Of a stretch of 9,468 bases of DNA, positions 1-6,301 are shown piece by piece. The notes below the pieces were generated by a model that had not been told where the DNA came from, made no database searches, and saw only the letters and a program-made list of their open reading frames with translations. Source of the DNA: an uncultured Gammaproteobacteria bacterium (GTDB lineage: Bacteria; Pseudomonadota; Gammaproteobacteria; Pseudomonadales; Azotimanducaceae_A); the NCBI GenBank assembly GCA_913049565.1, contig CAJWZG010000099.1, forward strand, positions 1-9,468, given 5' to 3'. Every line of letters starts with the position of its first letter. Positions within the stretch are counted from its first letter, which is position 1. A program made the translations under genes and the position numbers.

Positions 1-1
1 A

Positions 2-136
2 GACCGCTGCTAATCTGAGGCGAATGTTTGCTATTGCGAGGTGATTCCCCTCATGGCAGCGTCGTGGTTTTCCCAGACTGCCATCCCCCGACTTGGCAGT
101 GGTTTCCGGGCCAACGCAGCCACGACCAAACCCAAT
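2..136 (-). pseudogene. Possible remnant of an AlgZ/LytS-type histidine kinase (C-terminal ATP-binding box)
   Basis: On the minus strand a 45-codon open stretch begins just after a TGA near base 137 and runs off the left edge; it has no ATG, GTG or TTG start. Its last 18 codons (bases 55 to 2) read HEGNHLAIANIRLRLAAV, which resembles the glycine box near the C-terminus of LytS/AlgZ-type sensor kinases (pattern H-x-G-N-x-x-A-L-x-N-I-R-x-R-L as I recall it). In Pseudomonas aeruginosa algZ-algR-hemC lie divergently beside argH, so a kinase fragment on this strand here fits. An intact kinase would need roughly 900 more bases before this box, but argH occupies that space and stops interrupt all three minus frames, so this would be a truncated, decayed copy. 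The match is short and from memory; chance similarity remains possible. Confidence 0.3.
61..126. repeat. Nested inverted repeats (two 7-bp stems)
   Basis: GTCGTGG at 61-67 is perfectly complementary to CCACGAC at 120-126. Inside it ACTGCCA at 77-83 is complementary to TGGCAGT at 94-100, with a 10-nt loop. Together they could fold as an outer stem enclosing an inner hairpin in either strand's RNA. No T-run follows on either side, so this is not an ordinary intrinsic terminator. I do not recognise it as a known RNA family, and it overlaps the putative kinase remnant. Confidence 0.45.
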
Positions 137-167
137 TCACGACTTTAAAACAGCTTAGGCGGTGTCA

Positions 168-190
168 ACCGAACAGTAGTTCGGTCCGAA
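168..190. repeat. Overlapping alternative hairpins upstream of argH
   Basis: ACCGAAC (168-174) and GTTCGGT (179-185) form a perfect 7-bp inverted repeat with an AGTA loop. The right arm also belongs to a second palindrome, TTCGG-T-CCGAA (180-190), so the two pairings exclude each other in a single molecule. It lies before the proposed argH promoter, so it would be outside the argH leader transcript; as DNA it could be a protein-binding dyad. No function can be assigned. Confidence 0.4.
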
Positions 191-242
191 TTAGCGGTTC
201 CATCTTGCTGTTCCGTCAATGTCCTACCCCCAATTGAACCGG

Positions 243-252
243 CTTCGCGAAG
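243..252. promoter_or_regulatory. 10-bp palindrome beside the argH promoter, possible operator
   Basis: CTTCGCGAAG is a perfect 10-bp palindrome ending 8 nt before the extended -10 element of the argH promoter, so it covers the place where a -35 box would lie. A regulator bound here could block or replace -35 contact. It does not resemble the ArgR box consensus that I know. Assignment as an operator is inference from position only. Confidence 0.25.
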
Positions 253-259
253 TTTAGAT

Positions 260-268
260 TGGTATACT
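260..268 (+). promoter_or_regulatory. Extended -10 promoter element for argH
   Basis: TGGTATACT matches the extended -10 form (TGn followed by TATACT, five of six to TATAAT). No good -35 box is present at 16-18 bp upstream, which is common for extended -10 promoters. A start about 7 nt downstream would give a 5' leader of roughly 50 nt before the argH ATG. Confidence 0.45.
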
Positions 269-326
269 TTACGAACCTTCGATGGGCATATATCCCACGC
301 ACTAACATCTGTAAGGCTCGACTATA

Positions 327-1739
327 ATGGAAAACACCGGCAGCCCAAGCACTGATACCCTTGCCGAGGCGGGTTCTTTACGTGGACGTTTTAGCGAAGC
401 TACTGATGAGTTCGTTCAAATTTTCACCGCGTCTATCGACTTTGATCGACGCCTTTATCGTGAGGACATTGCTGGCTCGATCGCACACGCAACAATGCTG
501 CACGCCATCGATGTTCTCACCGCTGATGAAAGTGCGGCGATTGTTGCCGGTTTGCAAACCATAGAGGGCGAAATTGAGCGAGGAGAGCTCACGTGGCGCG
601 TAGATCTGGAAGATGTGCACATGAATATCGAGCACAGACTTATTGAAATCATCGGCGACATTGGAAAAAAATTACATACTGGGCGATCAAGAAACGATCA
701 AGTTGCGACCGATATTCGATTGCATGTCCGCTCAGCGATTGACGACCTGATTGGTCAGCAAAGGCAGTTGCTTACGGCCCTAGCAGACCTTGCTGAAAGC
801 AATGCCGACACTATTATGCCTGGCTTTACGCACCTTCAGGCGGCACAACCCATTACCTTTGGTCACCACCTAATGGCGTGGTTTGAGATGCTGAGCCGAG
901 ACCGCGATCGTTTGCTGGACTGTCGCAAACGGGTCAACCAACTGCCACTCGGTGCTGCGGCCTTGGCGGGCACTCCGTATCAACCCGATCGAGCTTTAAC
1001 TGCTGACCTGCTCGGATTCGAGGGCATCTGCGATAACTCGTTAGACGCCGTTAGTGATCGAGACTTCGCTATCGAGTTTTGCGCTGCTGCAGCCCTGTGC
1101 ATAACTCATATGTCGCGTTGGTGTGAGGAAATGGTGCTGTGGTCGTCCCAGCAATTCAACTTCATAACGCTACCCGACCGCTTTTGCACTGGGTCCAGCA
1201 TTATGCCGCAGAAGAAGAACCCTGACGTGCCGGAACTCATTCGCGGCAAAGCGGGGCGAATCAATGGTGATCTCATTGCTTTGCTAACGCTAATGAAAGG
1301 ACAGCCGCTCGCTTACAATAAGGACAATCAGGAAGATAAAGAACCGCTGTTTGATGCCATCGATACGTTGGGCAACTGTCTTACGGCGCTTATCGGCATG
1401 GTACCTAACATACAAGCCAATACAGCGGTAATGCGGGACGCTACACTCAAAGGCTTCACGACGGCCACAGATTTAGCCGATTATCTAGTAAGAAAAAACG
1501 TGCCGTTCCGGGATGCCCATGAAATGGTCGGCCAGGCTGTGCAGTTGGCGGTGAGCCGAGGTACGTCGCTAGAGGAACTGAGCATCCAAGATCTCAACGG
1601 TCCGAGCAGCAACGCCATAGAGTCCGATGTTTATGAGGTGCTGACCCTGCATGGATCAGTAGCTACTCGAGACCATCTTGGCGGTACCGCTCCAAATCAA
1701 GTTCGTCAGGCTATTGCGAGAGCGCGCAAACGAATTTGA
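327..1739 (+). CDS. argH: Argininosuccinate lyase
   Basis: Cytosolic enzyme that splits argininosuccinate into arginine and fumarate, the last step of arginine synthesis. The 470-aa product is a full-length member of the fumarase/aspartase superfamily (E. coli ArgH is 457 aa). Visible signatures are [11 protein letters not shown] at 119-129, the THLQAAQP segment with the general-acid histidine at H169, and the superfamily loop [11 protein letters not shown] at 289-299, where S290 is the expected catalytic base. The ATG is supported by TAAGG at 312-316, 10 nt upstream, and the N-terminus [21 protein letters not shown] aligns with the usual family start after a short polar extension. The 60-nt gap to lysA, without a terminator, allows co-transcription. 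All key residues are intact. Confidence 0.97.
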   Translation: MENTGSPSTDTLAEAGSLRGRFSEATDEFVQIFTASIDFDRRLYREDIAGSIAHATMLHAIDVLTADESAAIVAGLQTIEGEIERGELTWRVDLEDVHMNIEHRLIEIIGDIGKKLHTGRSRNDQVATDIRLHVRSAIDDLIGQQRQLLTALADLAESNADTIMPGFTHLQAAQPITFGHHLMAWFEMLSRDRDRLLDCRKRVNQLPLGAAALAGTPYQPDRALTADLLGFEGICDNSLDAVSDRDFAIEFCAAAALCITHMSRWCEEMVLWSSQQFNFITLPDRFCTGSSIMPQKKNPDVPELIRGKAGRINGDLIALLTLMKGQPLAYNKDNQEDKEPLFDAIDTLGNCLTALIGMVPNIQANTAVMRDATLKGFTTATDLADYLVRKNVPFRDAHEMVGQAVQLAVSRGTSLEELSIQDLNGPSSNAIESDVYEVLTLHGSVATRDHLGGTAPNQVRQAIARARKRI

Positions 1740-1788
1740 TCTGGCGTTTGGCACGGCAAGCAGGCTTACAGTAAACACTTTGAACTTT

Positions 1789-1792
1789 AGGA
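1789..1792 (+). promoter_or_regulatory. Shine-Dalgarno site that decides the lysA GTG start
   Basis: AGGA lies 7 nt before the GTG at 1800, an ideal distance. The next in-frame candidate, ATG at 1821, has no purine-rich site at a useful distance, so the GTG is preferred. Confidence 0.6.
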
Positions 1793-1799
1793 ACGACGG

Positions 1800-3071
1800 G
1801 TGACATTACAGCCGACACTAATGAATGCATCAGCTGCTCGCTACAGCGATGGAGCGCTGCGGCTTGAACAAACCAATCTGTCGGCAATTGCCGAGACCGT
1901 AGGTACGCCAGCCTATGTCTACTCTGAATCGATGCTCAGCGAACAATATCGAGTATTAGATGAATCACTGAAGACGCTACCGCACCAGATTCACTACGCA
2001 GTAAAAGCTAATTCGACCCTGGCGATATTAAAGTTGTTTGCCGAACTTGGTGCAGGTTTCGACATCGTGTCGGGCGGCGAGCTCAGTCGGGTGCTAGCTG
2101 CAGGTGGCGCGCCGGATCGGGTGGTTTTTTCGGGAGTCGGCAAGTCCACTGAAGAGATAGATTTCGCCCTGAAAACGGGTATTGAGTGTTTTAACGTTGA
2201 GAGCGCAAGTGAGCTTGCACGTATCAGTCAACGAGCACAATTACTGCACAAACGAGCACCTGTCGCGCTTCGCATCAACCCTAACGTCGATGCCATGACG
2301 CATCCCTACATCTCTACAGGCTTAAAAGAAAATAAGTTTGGCGTTGCCCAAGAGGACGCCGTCATTCTGTATCAACAGGCACATGCGGATCCGCATTTAC
2401 GGGTCAAGGGCATCGCATGTCATATTGGTTCCCAGATCAGTGATCCCGAGCCTTTATTTGACGCATTAGACCAATTGTTGCTGTTGGTTGACGAGTTAAA
2501 CAAGCAAGGAATTGTGCTGAGCGATATCGACTTGGGTGGCGGCTTCGGAGTCGTATATCAAGACGAAAGTGATTTCGATGTTGATGCTTGGGGATCCTCG
2601 GTCGTCCAGCGCTTGGCTGGGCGTGATTTGCACCTATCTGTAGAGCCCGGCCGCTTCTTGACTGCCAATGCTGGCATTCTCTTGACGAGAGTTGAATATC
2701 TTAAGCCCGCCGAATCCGGGAAAAACTTTGCCGTCGTTGATGCCGCCATGAATGACTTGCTACGGCCTTCGCTCTACCAGGCGTGGCACGGTGTTTTGCC
2801 GGTTAGCGAAAACAGCGAGGCCAGAGCGAAGCGTTGGGACATTGTCGGGCCGATATGTGAATCCGGAGATTGGTTAGCAAAGGATCGTCAGTTAGCGCTG
2901 AGGGAGGGCGATCTAATAGCTATTTTAAGCGCCGGGGCTTACGGTTCAACGTTATCCTCTAACTACAACACTCGCCCTCGGGCAGCTGAAGTTATGGTAT
3001 CGGGTGAGAAGTATCGGGTTGTCAGGCGGCGCGAGAGCCTCCAAGATATTCTCTCTACTGAAAGTTTTTAA
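1800..3071 (+). CDS. lysA: Diaminopimelate decarboxylase
   Basis: PLP enzyme that decarboxylates meso-2,6-diaminopimelate to L-lysine, the last step of lysine synthesis in the cytosol. The 423-aa product has the fold-type III (alanine racemase-like) layout: the PLP lysine K69 in YAVKAN, HIGSQ at 208-212, the phosphate-binding GGGFG at 246-250, EPGR at 282-285, then the active-site CESGD at 353-357 contributed across the dimer, and Y381 in the AGAYGS segment. Translation starts at GTG. The dapF start follows 12 nt after the stop, so the enzyme that makes its substrate is encoded next door. The small lipoprotein gene (lppL/lptM) that sits before lysA in Pseudomonas is absent: the 60-nt spacer behind argH is too short for it. 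Confidence 0.97.
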   Translation: MTLQPTLMNASAARYSDGALRLEQTNLSAIAETVGTPAYVYSESMLSEQYRVLDESLKTLPHQIHYAVKANSTLAILKLFAELGAGFDIVSGGELSRVLAAGGAPDRVVFSGVGKSTEEIDFALKTGIECFNVESASELARISQRAQLLHKRAPVALRINPNVDAMTHPYISTGLKENKFGVAQEDAVILYQQAHADPHLRVKGIACHIGSQISDPEPLFDALDQLLLLVDELNKQGIVLSDIDLGGGFGVVYQDESDFDVDAWGSSVVQRLAGRDLHLSVEPGRFLTANAGILLTRVEYLKPAESGKNFAVVDAAMNDLLRPSLYQAWHGVLPVSENSEARAKRWDIVGPICESGDWLAKDRQLALREGDLIAILSAGAYGSTLSSNYNTRPRAAEVMVSGEKYRVVRRRESLQDILSTESF

Positions 3072-3083
3072 AGCCCACCCGCA

Positions 3084-3911
3084 ATGCGCAACTTCAGCAA
3101 AATGCACAGCCTCGGAAACGACTTTATGGTCATTGATGGCGTAACTCATGCCTTCGCCGCTGACCCGCAGAGCGTGATCCGCTGGAGTAACCGCAACACG
3201 GGGGTAGGTTTCGACCAATTGCTGATCGTTGCACCGCCCAGCGATCCTGAGTGTGATTTCGACTACTTGATTTTTAACGCTGACGGCAGCGAAGCCGAAC
3301 AGTGCGGCAATGGTACCCGCTGCGTCACGGATTTCGTTTATCGACTCGGACTCACCCAGCAAAGCAACATCAATTGGCACTCCAAAGGCGGGTTAGTTCA
3401 GACCGCTAAACTATCAGACGGCAACATTGAGACTTGGATGCCAGAGCCTTTGTTTGAATATGCGCAAGTTCCGTTCCAGCATTTGGGGTCAAACGGTAGC
3501 CAGGAGCTGCAAACTGAACTAGGCGCTTTTACTGTGTTCCCCGTATCTATGGGTAACCCTCATGGCGTTATCTTCGTCGACGATGTAATTGGTTTGGACG
3601 TCAATAGAATCGGCCCGTTGTTATCCACCCATAAAGCATTCCCTGAGCGGGCAAACATCGGTTTTTGCCAAATTGTAAATGACGGCTTCATTCGGCTGAG
3701 GGTTTTTGAACGCGGCGCTGAAGAGACATTGGCGTGCGGCAGTGGAGCCTGTGCCGCTGTTGTTGCCGGTAAACAACTAGGAAAATTGAGGAATAAAACC
3801 AAGGTCTCTCTACCGGGCGGTAAACTCCGAGTTGAATGGCCCAGGGGCCAGGGGCCAGTCAAACTGATTGGAGATTCCACGTTGGTTTATCAGGGAACAC
3901 TGGAGAACTGA
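3084..3911 (+). CDS. dapF: Diaminopimelate epimerase
   Basis: Converts LL-diaminopimelate to the meso form, which is used for peptidoglycan cross-links and by LysA. It is a cofactor-independent two-cysteine epimerase. At 275 aa it matches the E. coli length (274). The N-terminus MHSLGNDFMVID is typical, the first catalytic cysteine is C74 in CGNGTRC, the second is C218 in CGSGAC, and MGNPHGVIFVDD lies between them. The Shine-Dalgarno site is poor, so translation probably depends on ribosomes finishing lysA 12 nt upstream. Its stop codon is embedded in the ribosome binding site of the next gene. Confidence 0.97.
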   Translation: MRNFSKMHSLGNDFMVIDGVTHAFAADPQSVIRWSNRNTGVGFDQLLIVAPPSDPECDFDYLIFNADGSEAEQCGNGTRCVTDFVYRLGLTQQSNINWHSKGGLVQTAKLSDGNIETWMPEPLFEYAQVPFQHLGSNGSQELQTELGAFTVFPVSMGNPHGVIFVDDVIGLDVNRIGPLLSTHKAFPERANIGFCQIVNDGFIRLRVFERGAEETLACGSGACAAVVAGKQLGKLRNKTKVSLPGGKLRVEWPRGQGPVKLIGDSTLVYQGTLEN

Positions 3912-3914
3912 GGG
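3909..3914 (+). promoter_or_regulatory. Ribosome binding site of the DUF484 gene, overlapping the dapF stop
   Basis: TGAGGG includes the dapF stop codon and a GAGG Shine-Dalgarno core 7 nt before the ATG at 3922. This decides that start over an in-frame ATG at 3868 inside dapF and suggests coupled translation. Confidence 0.6.
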
Positions 3915-3921
3915 TCTGCTG

Positions 3922-4623
3922 ATGACGATCAAAGAATTCACGGGTACAACGAAAACAAAAGAAGACTCGCCGAGCGAGCAAGCGGTGCTCGATTTTTTGA
4001 GACAGCAACCTGATTTTTTTCTTCGCCACCCAAGTGCTCTCTCCGAATTGAGCTTGCCTCATGAATCCGGCGATGCTGTCTCACTTGTGGAACGCCAGAT
4101 CGACATATTGCGAGACCGAAACGTCACCATGCGCAAGCGTATGAACGAGCTATTGCATGCCGCTCGAATGAACGATGAAATTTTTTCCAAGACGCGCTCG
4201 CTAAACCTTGCACTGCTGGAAGTGGATAGCTGGCCAGAACTGAACGAGGTGCTTGCCACTCACGTGTTAGTAGACTTCGAGGCGGATTTTGTTTGCGCCC
4301 ACGTGTGCGGAGCTGATATGGCACTTGCACTGGACCATATCCAACATCACGAGAATCGGATGCCATTGCAGCATTTGCACAGCAGTACCAGCGCGTTGTG
4401 CACGACCCTACGCCGGGAAGAACTCACACAGATGTTTCCTTTGTCTGATCACGATGATAGCGGCAGCGCGGCGATCTTGAACCTAGCCTTGCTCAACAGC
4501 ACCGGCGCGCTGTGCATTGGAAGTCGCGACGCCAGCCGCTTTTCGAAAGACATGGATACCTTATTCGTAACTTATATTGCCGACATAGTGGCAAAGGTTA
4601 TGAATCGGTTGACAGTTGCATGA
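3922..4623 (+). CDS. DUF484 family protein (GAF-like), YigA-type
   Basis: A 233-aa protein of the DUF484 family, found between dapF and xerC in many gammaproteobacteria. The family hallmark is clear: VLDFLRQQPDFFLRHP at 22-37, followed by GDAVSLVERQIDILRDRN at 50-67. A charged helical, coiled-coil-prone stretch continues to about residue 95, then a GAF-like domain (about 95-225) ends in the family's typical C-terminal block (ALCIGSRDASRF...). No signal peptide or membrane segment is seen, so it is probably cytosolic. No biochemical role is established that I know of; the neighbourhood suggests a link with XerC but that is inference. An upstream ATG at 3868 would overlap dapF by 44 nt and adds residues unlike the family. 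It overlaps xerC by 4 nt (ATGA). Confidence 0.92.
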   Translation: MTIKEFTGTTKTKEDSPSEQAVLDFLRQQPDFFLRHPSALSELSLPHESGDAVSLVERQIDILRDRNVTMRKRMNELLHAARMNDEIFSKTRSLNLALLEVDSWPELNEVLATHVLVDFEADFVCAHVCGADMALALDHIQHHENRMPLQHLHSSTSALCTTLRREELTQMFPLSDHDDSGSAAILNLALLNSTGALCIGSRDASRFSKDMDTLFVTYIADIVAKVMNRLTVA

Positions 4624-5570
4624 GCGATGCGAAGTTCGCAGACCAGCTCTGGATAGATGCTTTCTTGCAGCATCTTAGCGGACAGCGAAATTACTCCCAG
4701 AGAACGTTAGACGCCTACGCTCGTGACTTGGAGCGCTTCCTCAGGTGGCGAGAGGGTGATTTGCTGCAGGTCAATGTTCAGCAGGTTTCTCAGTATGTTG
4801 GACTTCTAAAACGCCAAGGCTTGGCTAGTAGTACGATCGCCCGCAGCCTGTCTTCCTTGCGAAGTTTCTACGGTTTTTTGCTAAAACGAGGAGCCGTCGA
4901 CACAAATTCGGCCAGCGCCTGTGTTGCCCCCAAAAACGCAGGAAAATTACCCAGAGTGCTTGATACAGATCAAGCAGCGCAGCTACTGAATTTCGCAAGC
5001 GACACACCCGAAGCGCTGCGCGACAAAGCGCTCCTAGAGCTCTTCTATGGCAGCGGGCTCAGGCTGAGTGAGTTAGCAGACCTACGGTTAAGTAACTTAG
5101 ATCTCACACAAGGCATTGTTCAAGTCCTTGGCAAAGGCGGTAAGGAGCGACGCGTGCCTCTAGGCCGAATCTGCATCGGTGTTTTACAGCAATGGATGCG
5201 ATCTCGTTCCAACCCAAACAGTGTCTGGCTGTTCCCGGGGCGAGCGGGTAGCGCCATTTCAGTACGCACCATACAAAACCGTTTGAAGAAAGTTGCGTCG
5301 GTTCAGCTTGGCGACGACAGCCTGCATCCGCATATGCTACGCCATACTTACGCAACCCATATGTTGGAATCTTCTGGGGACCTGCGGGCCATTCAAGAGC
5401 TTTTAGGGCACAGCGATATCGCAACCACTCAGATCTATACGCACTTGGACTTCCAGCATCTAGCAAAAGTGTATGACAAGTCACACCCCAGGGCTCAAAA
5501 CATTAACGTTGAGAGAGCTGAATCAGACACAGCAAAAAGCACGAGAGAGCCGTCGACGGCGAAGACATGA
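4620..5570 (+). CDS. xerC: Tyrosine recombinase XerC
   Basis: Site-specific recombinase that acts with XerD at dif to resolve chromosome dimers at division. The 316-aa product has the N-terminal SAM-like core-binding domain (about 8-95: LSGQRNYSQRTLDAYARDL, then SSLRSFYGFLLKRG) and the C-terminal catalytic domain. All six catalytic residues are present: R148 in GSGLRLSEL, K172 in GKGGKER, H238 and R241 in HMLRH, H264 in LGHS and nucleophile Y273 in QIYTHLD. R148 and K172 fall at the same numbers as in E. coli XerC. Its context after dapF and DUF484 supports XerC over XerD or an integron/phage integrase. The start overlaps the preceding stop as ATGA. The C-terminus is about 20 residues longer than in E. 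coli, a polar tail rich in Ser, Thr, Glu and Lys. Confidence 0.96.
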   Translation: MSDAKFADQLWIDAFLQHLSGQRNYSQRTLDAYARDLERFLRWREGDLLQVNVQQVSQYVGLLKRQGLASSTIARSLSSLRSFYGFLLKRGAVDTNSASACVAPKNAGKLPRVLDTDQAAQLLNFASDTPEALRDKALLELFYGSGLRLSELADLRLSNLDLTQGIVQVLGKGGKERRVPLGRICIGVLQQWMRSRSNPNSVWLFPGRAGSAISVRTIQNRLKKVASVQLGDDSLHPHMLRHTYATHMLESSGDLRAIQELLGHSDIATTQIYTHLDFQHLAKVYDKSHPRAQNINVERAESDTAKSTREPSTAKT

Positions 5571-6271
5571 AGAAAAACATCAAACTGGTCTCTTTCGATC
5601 TGGACAACACACTTTGGGATGTAACCAAGACGATTATCCGAGCGGAGCAATCTTTGCGCTCTTGGATGCAGAAAAACACCTCTGAGGCGCTGGTGATCTA
5701 TGCCTCTGAACAAGTGGAGAGCATTCGCAAAAGTGTGCTTACAAACTATGCCGAGAAACGCCACGACTTATCGTTTATGCGTATTCAAGTGCTGTATGAG
5801 TGCATGCGAAGCGCCGGTATGAGTGAAGCAAGCGCACTTCAGATGTCTGAAGACGCATTCGAGGTGTTTTTTACAGGTCGCAATCAGGTCGCTTTTTTTG
5901 ATGATGCCGTGCAAGTGTTGGAAACTCTTAGCAAGACCTATCGAGTGTTCGCACTAACCAACGGTAATGCGAATATCGATCGTATAGGCATAGGGCGTTT
6001 TTTTGAAGCCGCGATTAGCAGCGCTGATGTGGGTGCTAGTAAACCTGATCCGCAAATGTTCACCGCTTTACTAGAGCGTTCCGGTGTTGCAGCGGATCGA
6101 GTCGTTCATATCGGCGATCATTTAACCGACGATATATTTGGCGCCCAGCAGGTCGGAATAAATTCGATCTGGTTTAACCACCGCGGCGAGCATGAAAATG
6201 ATTCGCCGGTTACACCCACTGCTCAAGTACACACCCTTGAACAGCTACCTCAGGCAATCGCCAACCTTTAG
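5567..6271 (+). CDS. yigB: HAD-superfamily phosphatase, YigB-like
   Basis: A 234-aa cytosolic haloacid dehalogenase-type hydrolase. The four HAD motifs are in order: DLDNT at 11-15 (nucleophile D11, acid/base D13), LTNGN at 130-134, K159 in SKPDP, and GDHLTDD at 183-189 (Mg-binding acids). Residues from about 16 to 115 form a helical C1-type cap. E. coli YigB (238 aa), encoded directly after xerC, dephosphorylates the riboflavin intermediate 5-amino-6-(5-phosphoribitylamino)uracil and can hydrolyse FMN; gene position and length suggest orthology, but substrate cannot be read from the motifs. It is joined to xerC by a 4-nt ATGA overlap and is the last gene of this operon. The 30-nt convergent gap behind it lacks a clear terminator. 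Confidence 0.88.
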   Translation: MKKNIKLVSFDLDNTLWDVTKTIIRAEQSLRSWMQKNTSEALVIYASEQVESIRKSVLTNYAEKRHDLSFMRIQVLYECMRSAGMSEASALQMSEDAFEVFFTGRNQVAFFDDAVQVLETLSKTYRVFALTNGNANIDRIGIGRFFEAAISSADVGASKPDPQMFTALLERSGVAADRVVHIGDHLTDDIFGAQQVGINSIWFNHRGEHENDSPVTPTAQVHTLEQLPQAIANL

Positions 6272-6301
6272 CCTCATCTGGTCGACCGGTTTACTTTCTG
6301 G

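Noticed and set aside
28..237. Plus-strand open frame of 69 codons ahead of argH
   Set aside because: No ribosome binding site, no recognisable domain, composition rich in Pro, Gln, Ser and Cys, and it covers the inverted-repeat region; it looks like a chance frame.
323..328. Perfect TATAAT overlapping the argH start codon
   Set aside because: It would start transcription inside argH, and there is no -35 box at the right distance; the extended -10 at 260-268 is better placed.
30..1721. CTATTGCGAG occurring at about 31-40 and again at about 1711-1720
   Set aside because: A 10-base match with different flanks in unrelated contexts is expected by chance; not an element boundary.
1727..1750. 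CAAACG/CGTTTG inverted repeat across the argH stop codon
   Set aside because: Six A-T-rich pairs, a 12-nt loop and no T-run; too weak to be a terminator between argH and lysA.
2952..3380. 142-codon minus-strand frame across the lysA-dapF junction
   Set aside because: It is antisense to two certain genes and has no family signature; a shadow frame.
4512..4619. Longer xerC start within the DUF484 gene
   Set aside because: It would add 36 residues unlike any XerC and overlap DUF484 by over 100 nt; the ATGA start at 4620 matches the family N-terminus.
6280..6290. GGTCGACC and ACCGGT palindromes in the yigB-thrC convergent gap
   Set aside because: Loops would be too small for a stable hairpin and the following T-rich stretch is broken; not convincing as a terminator.
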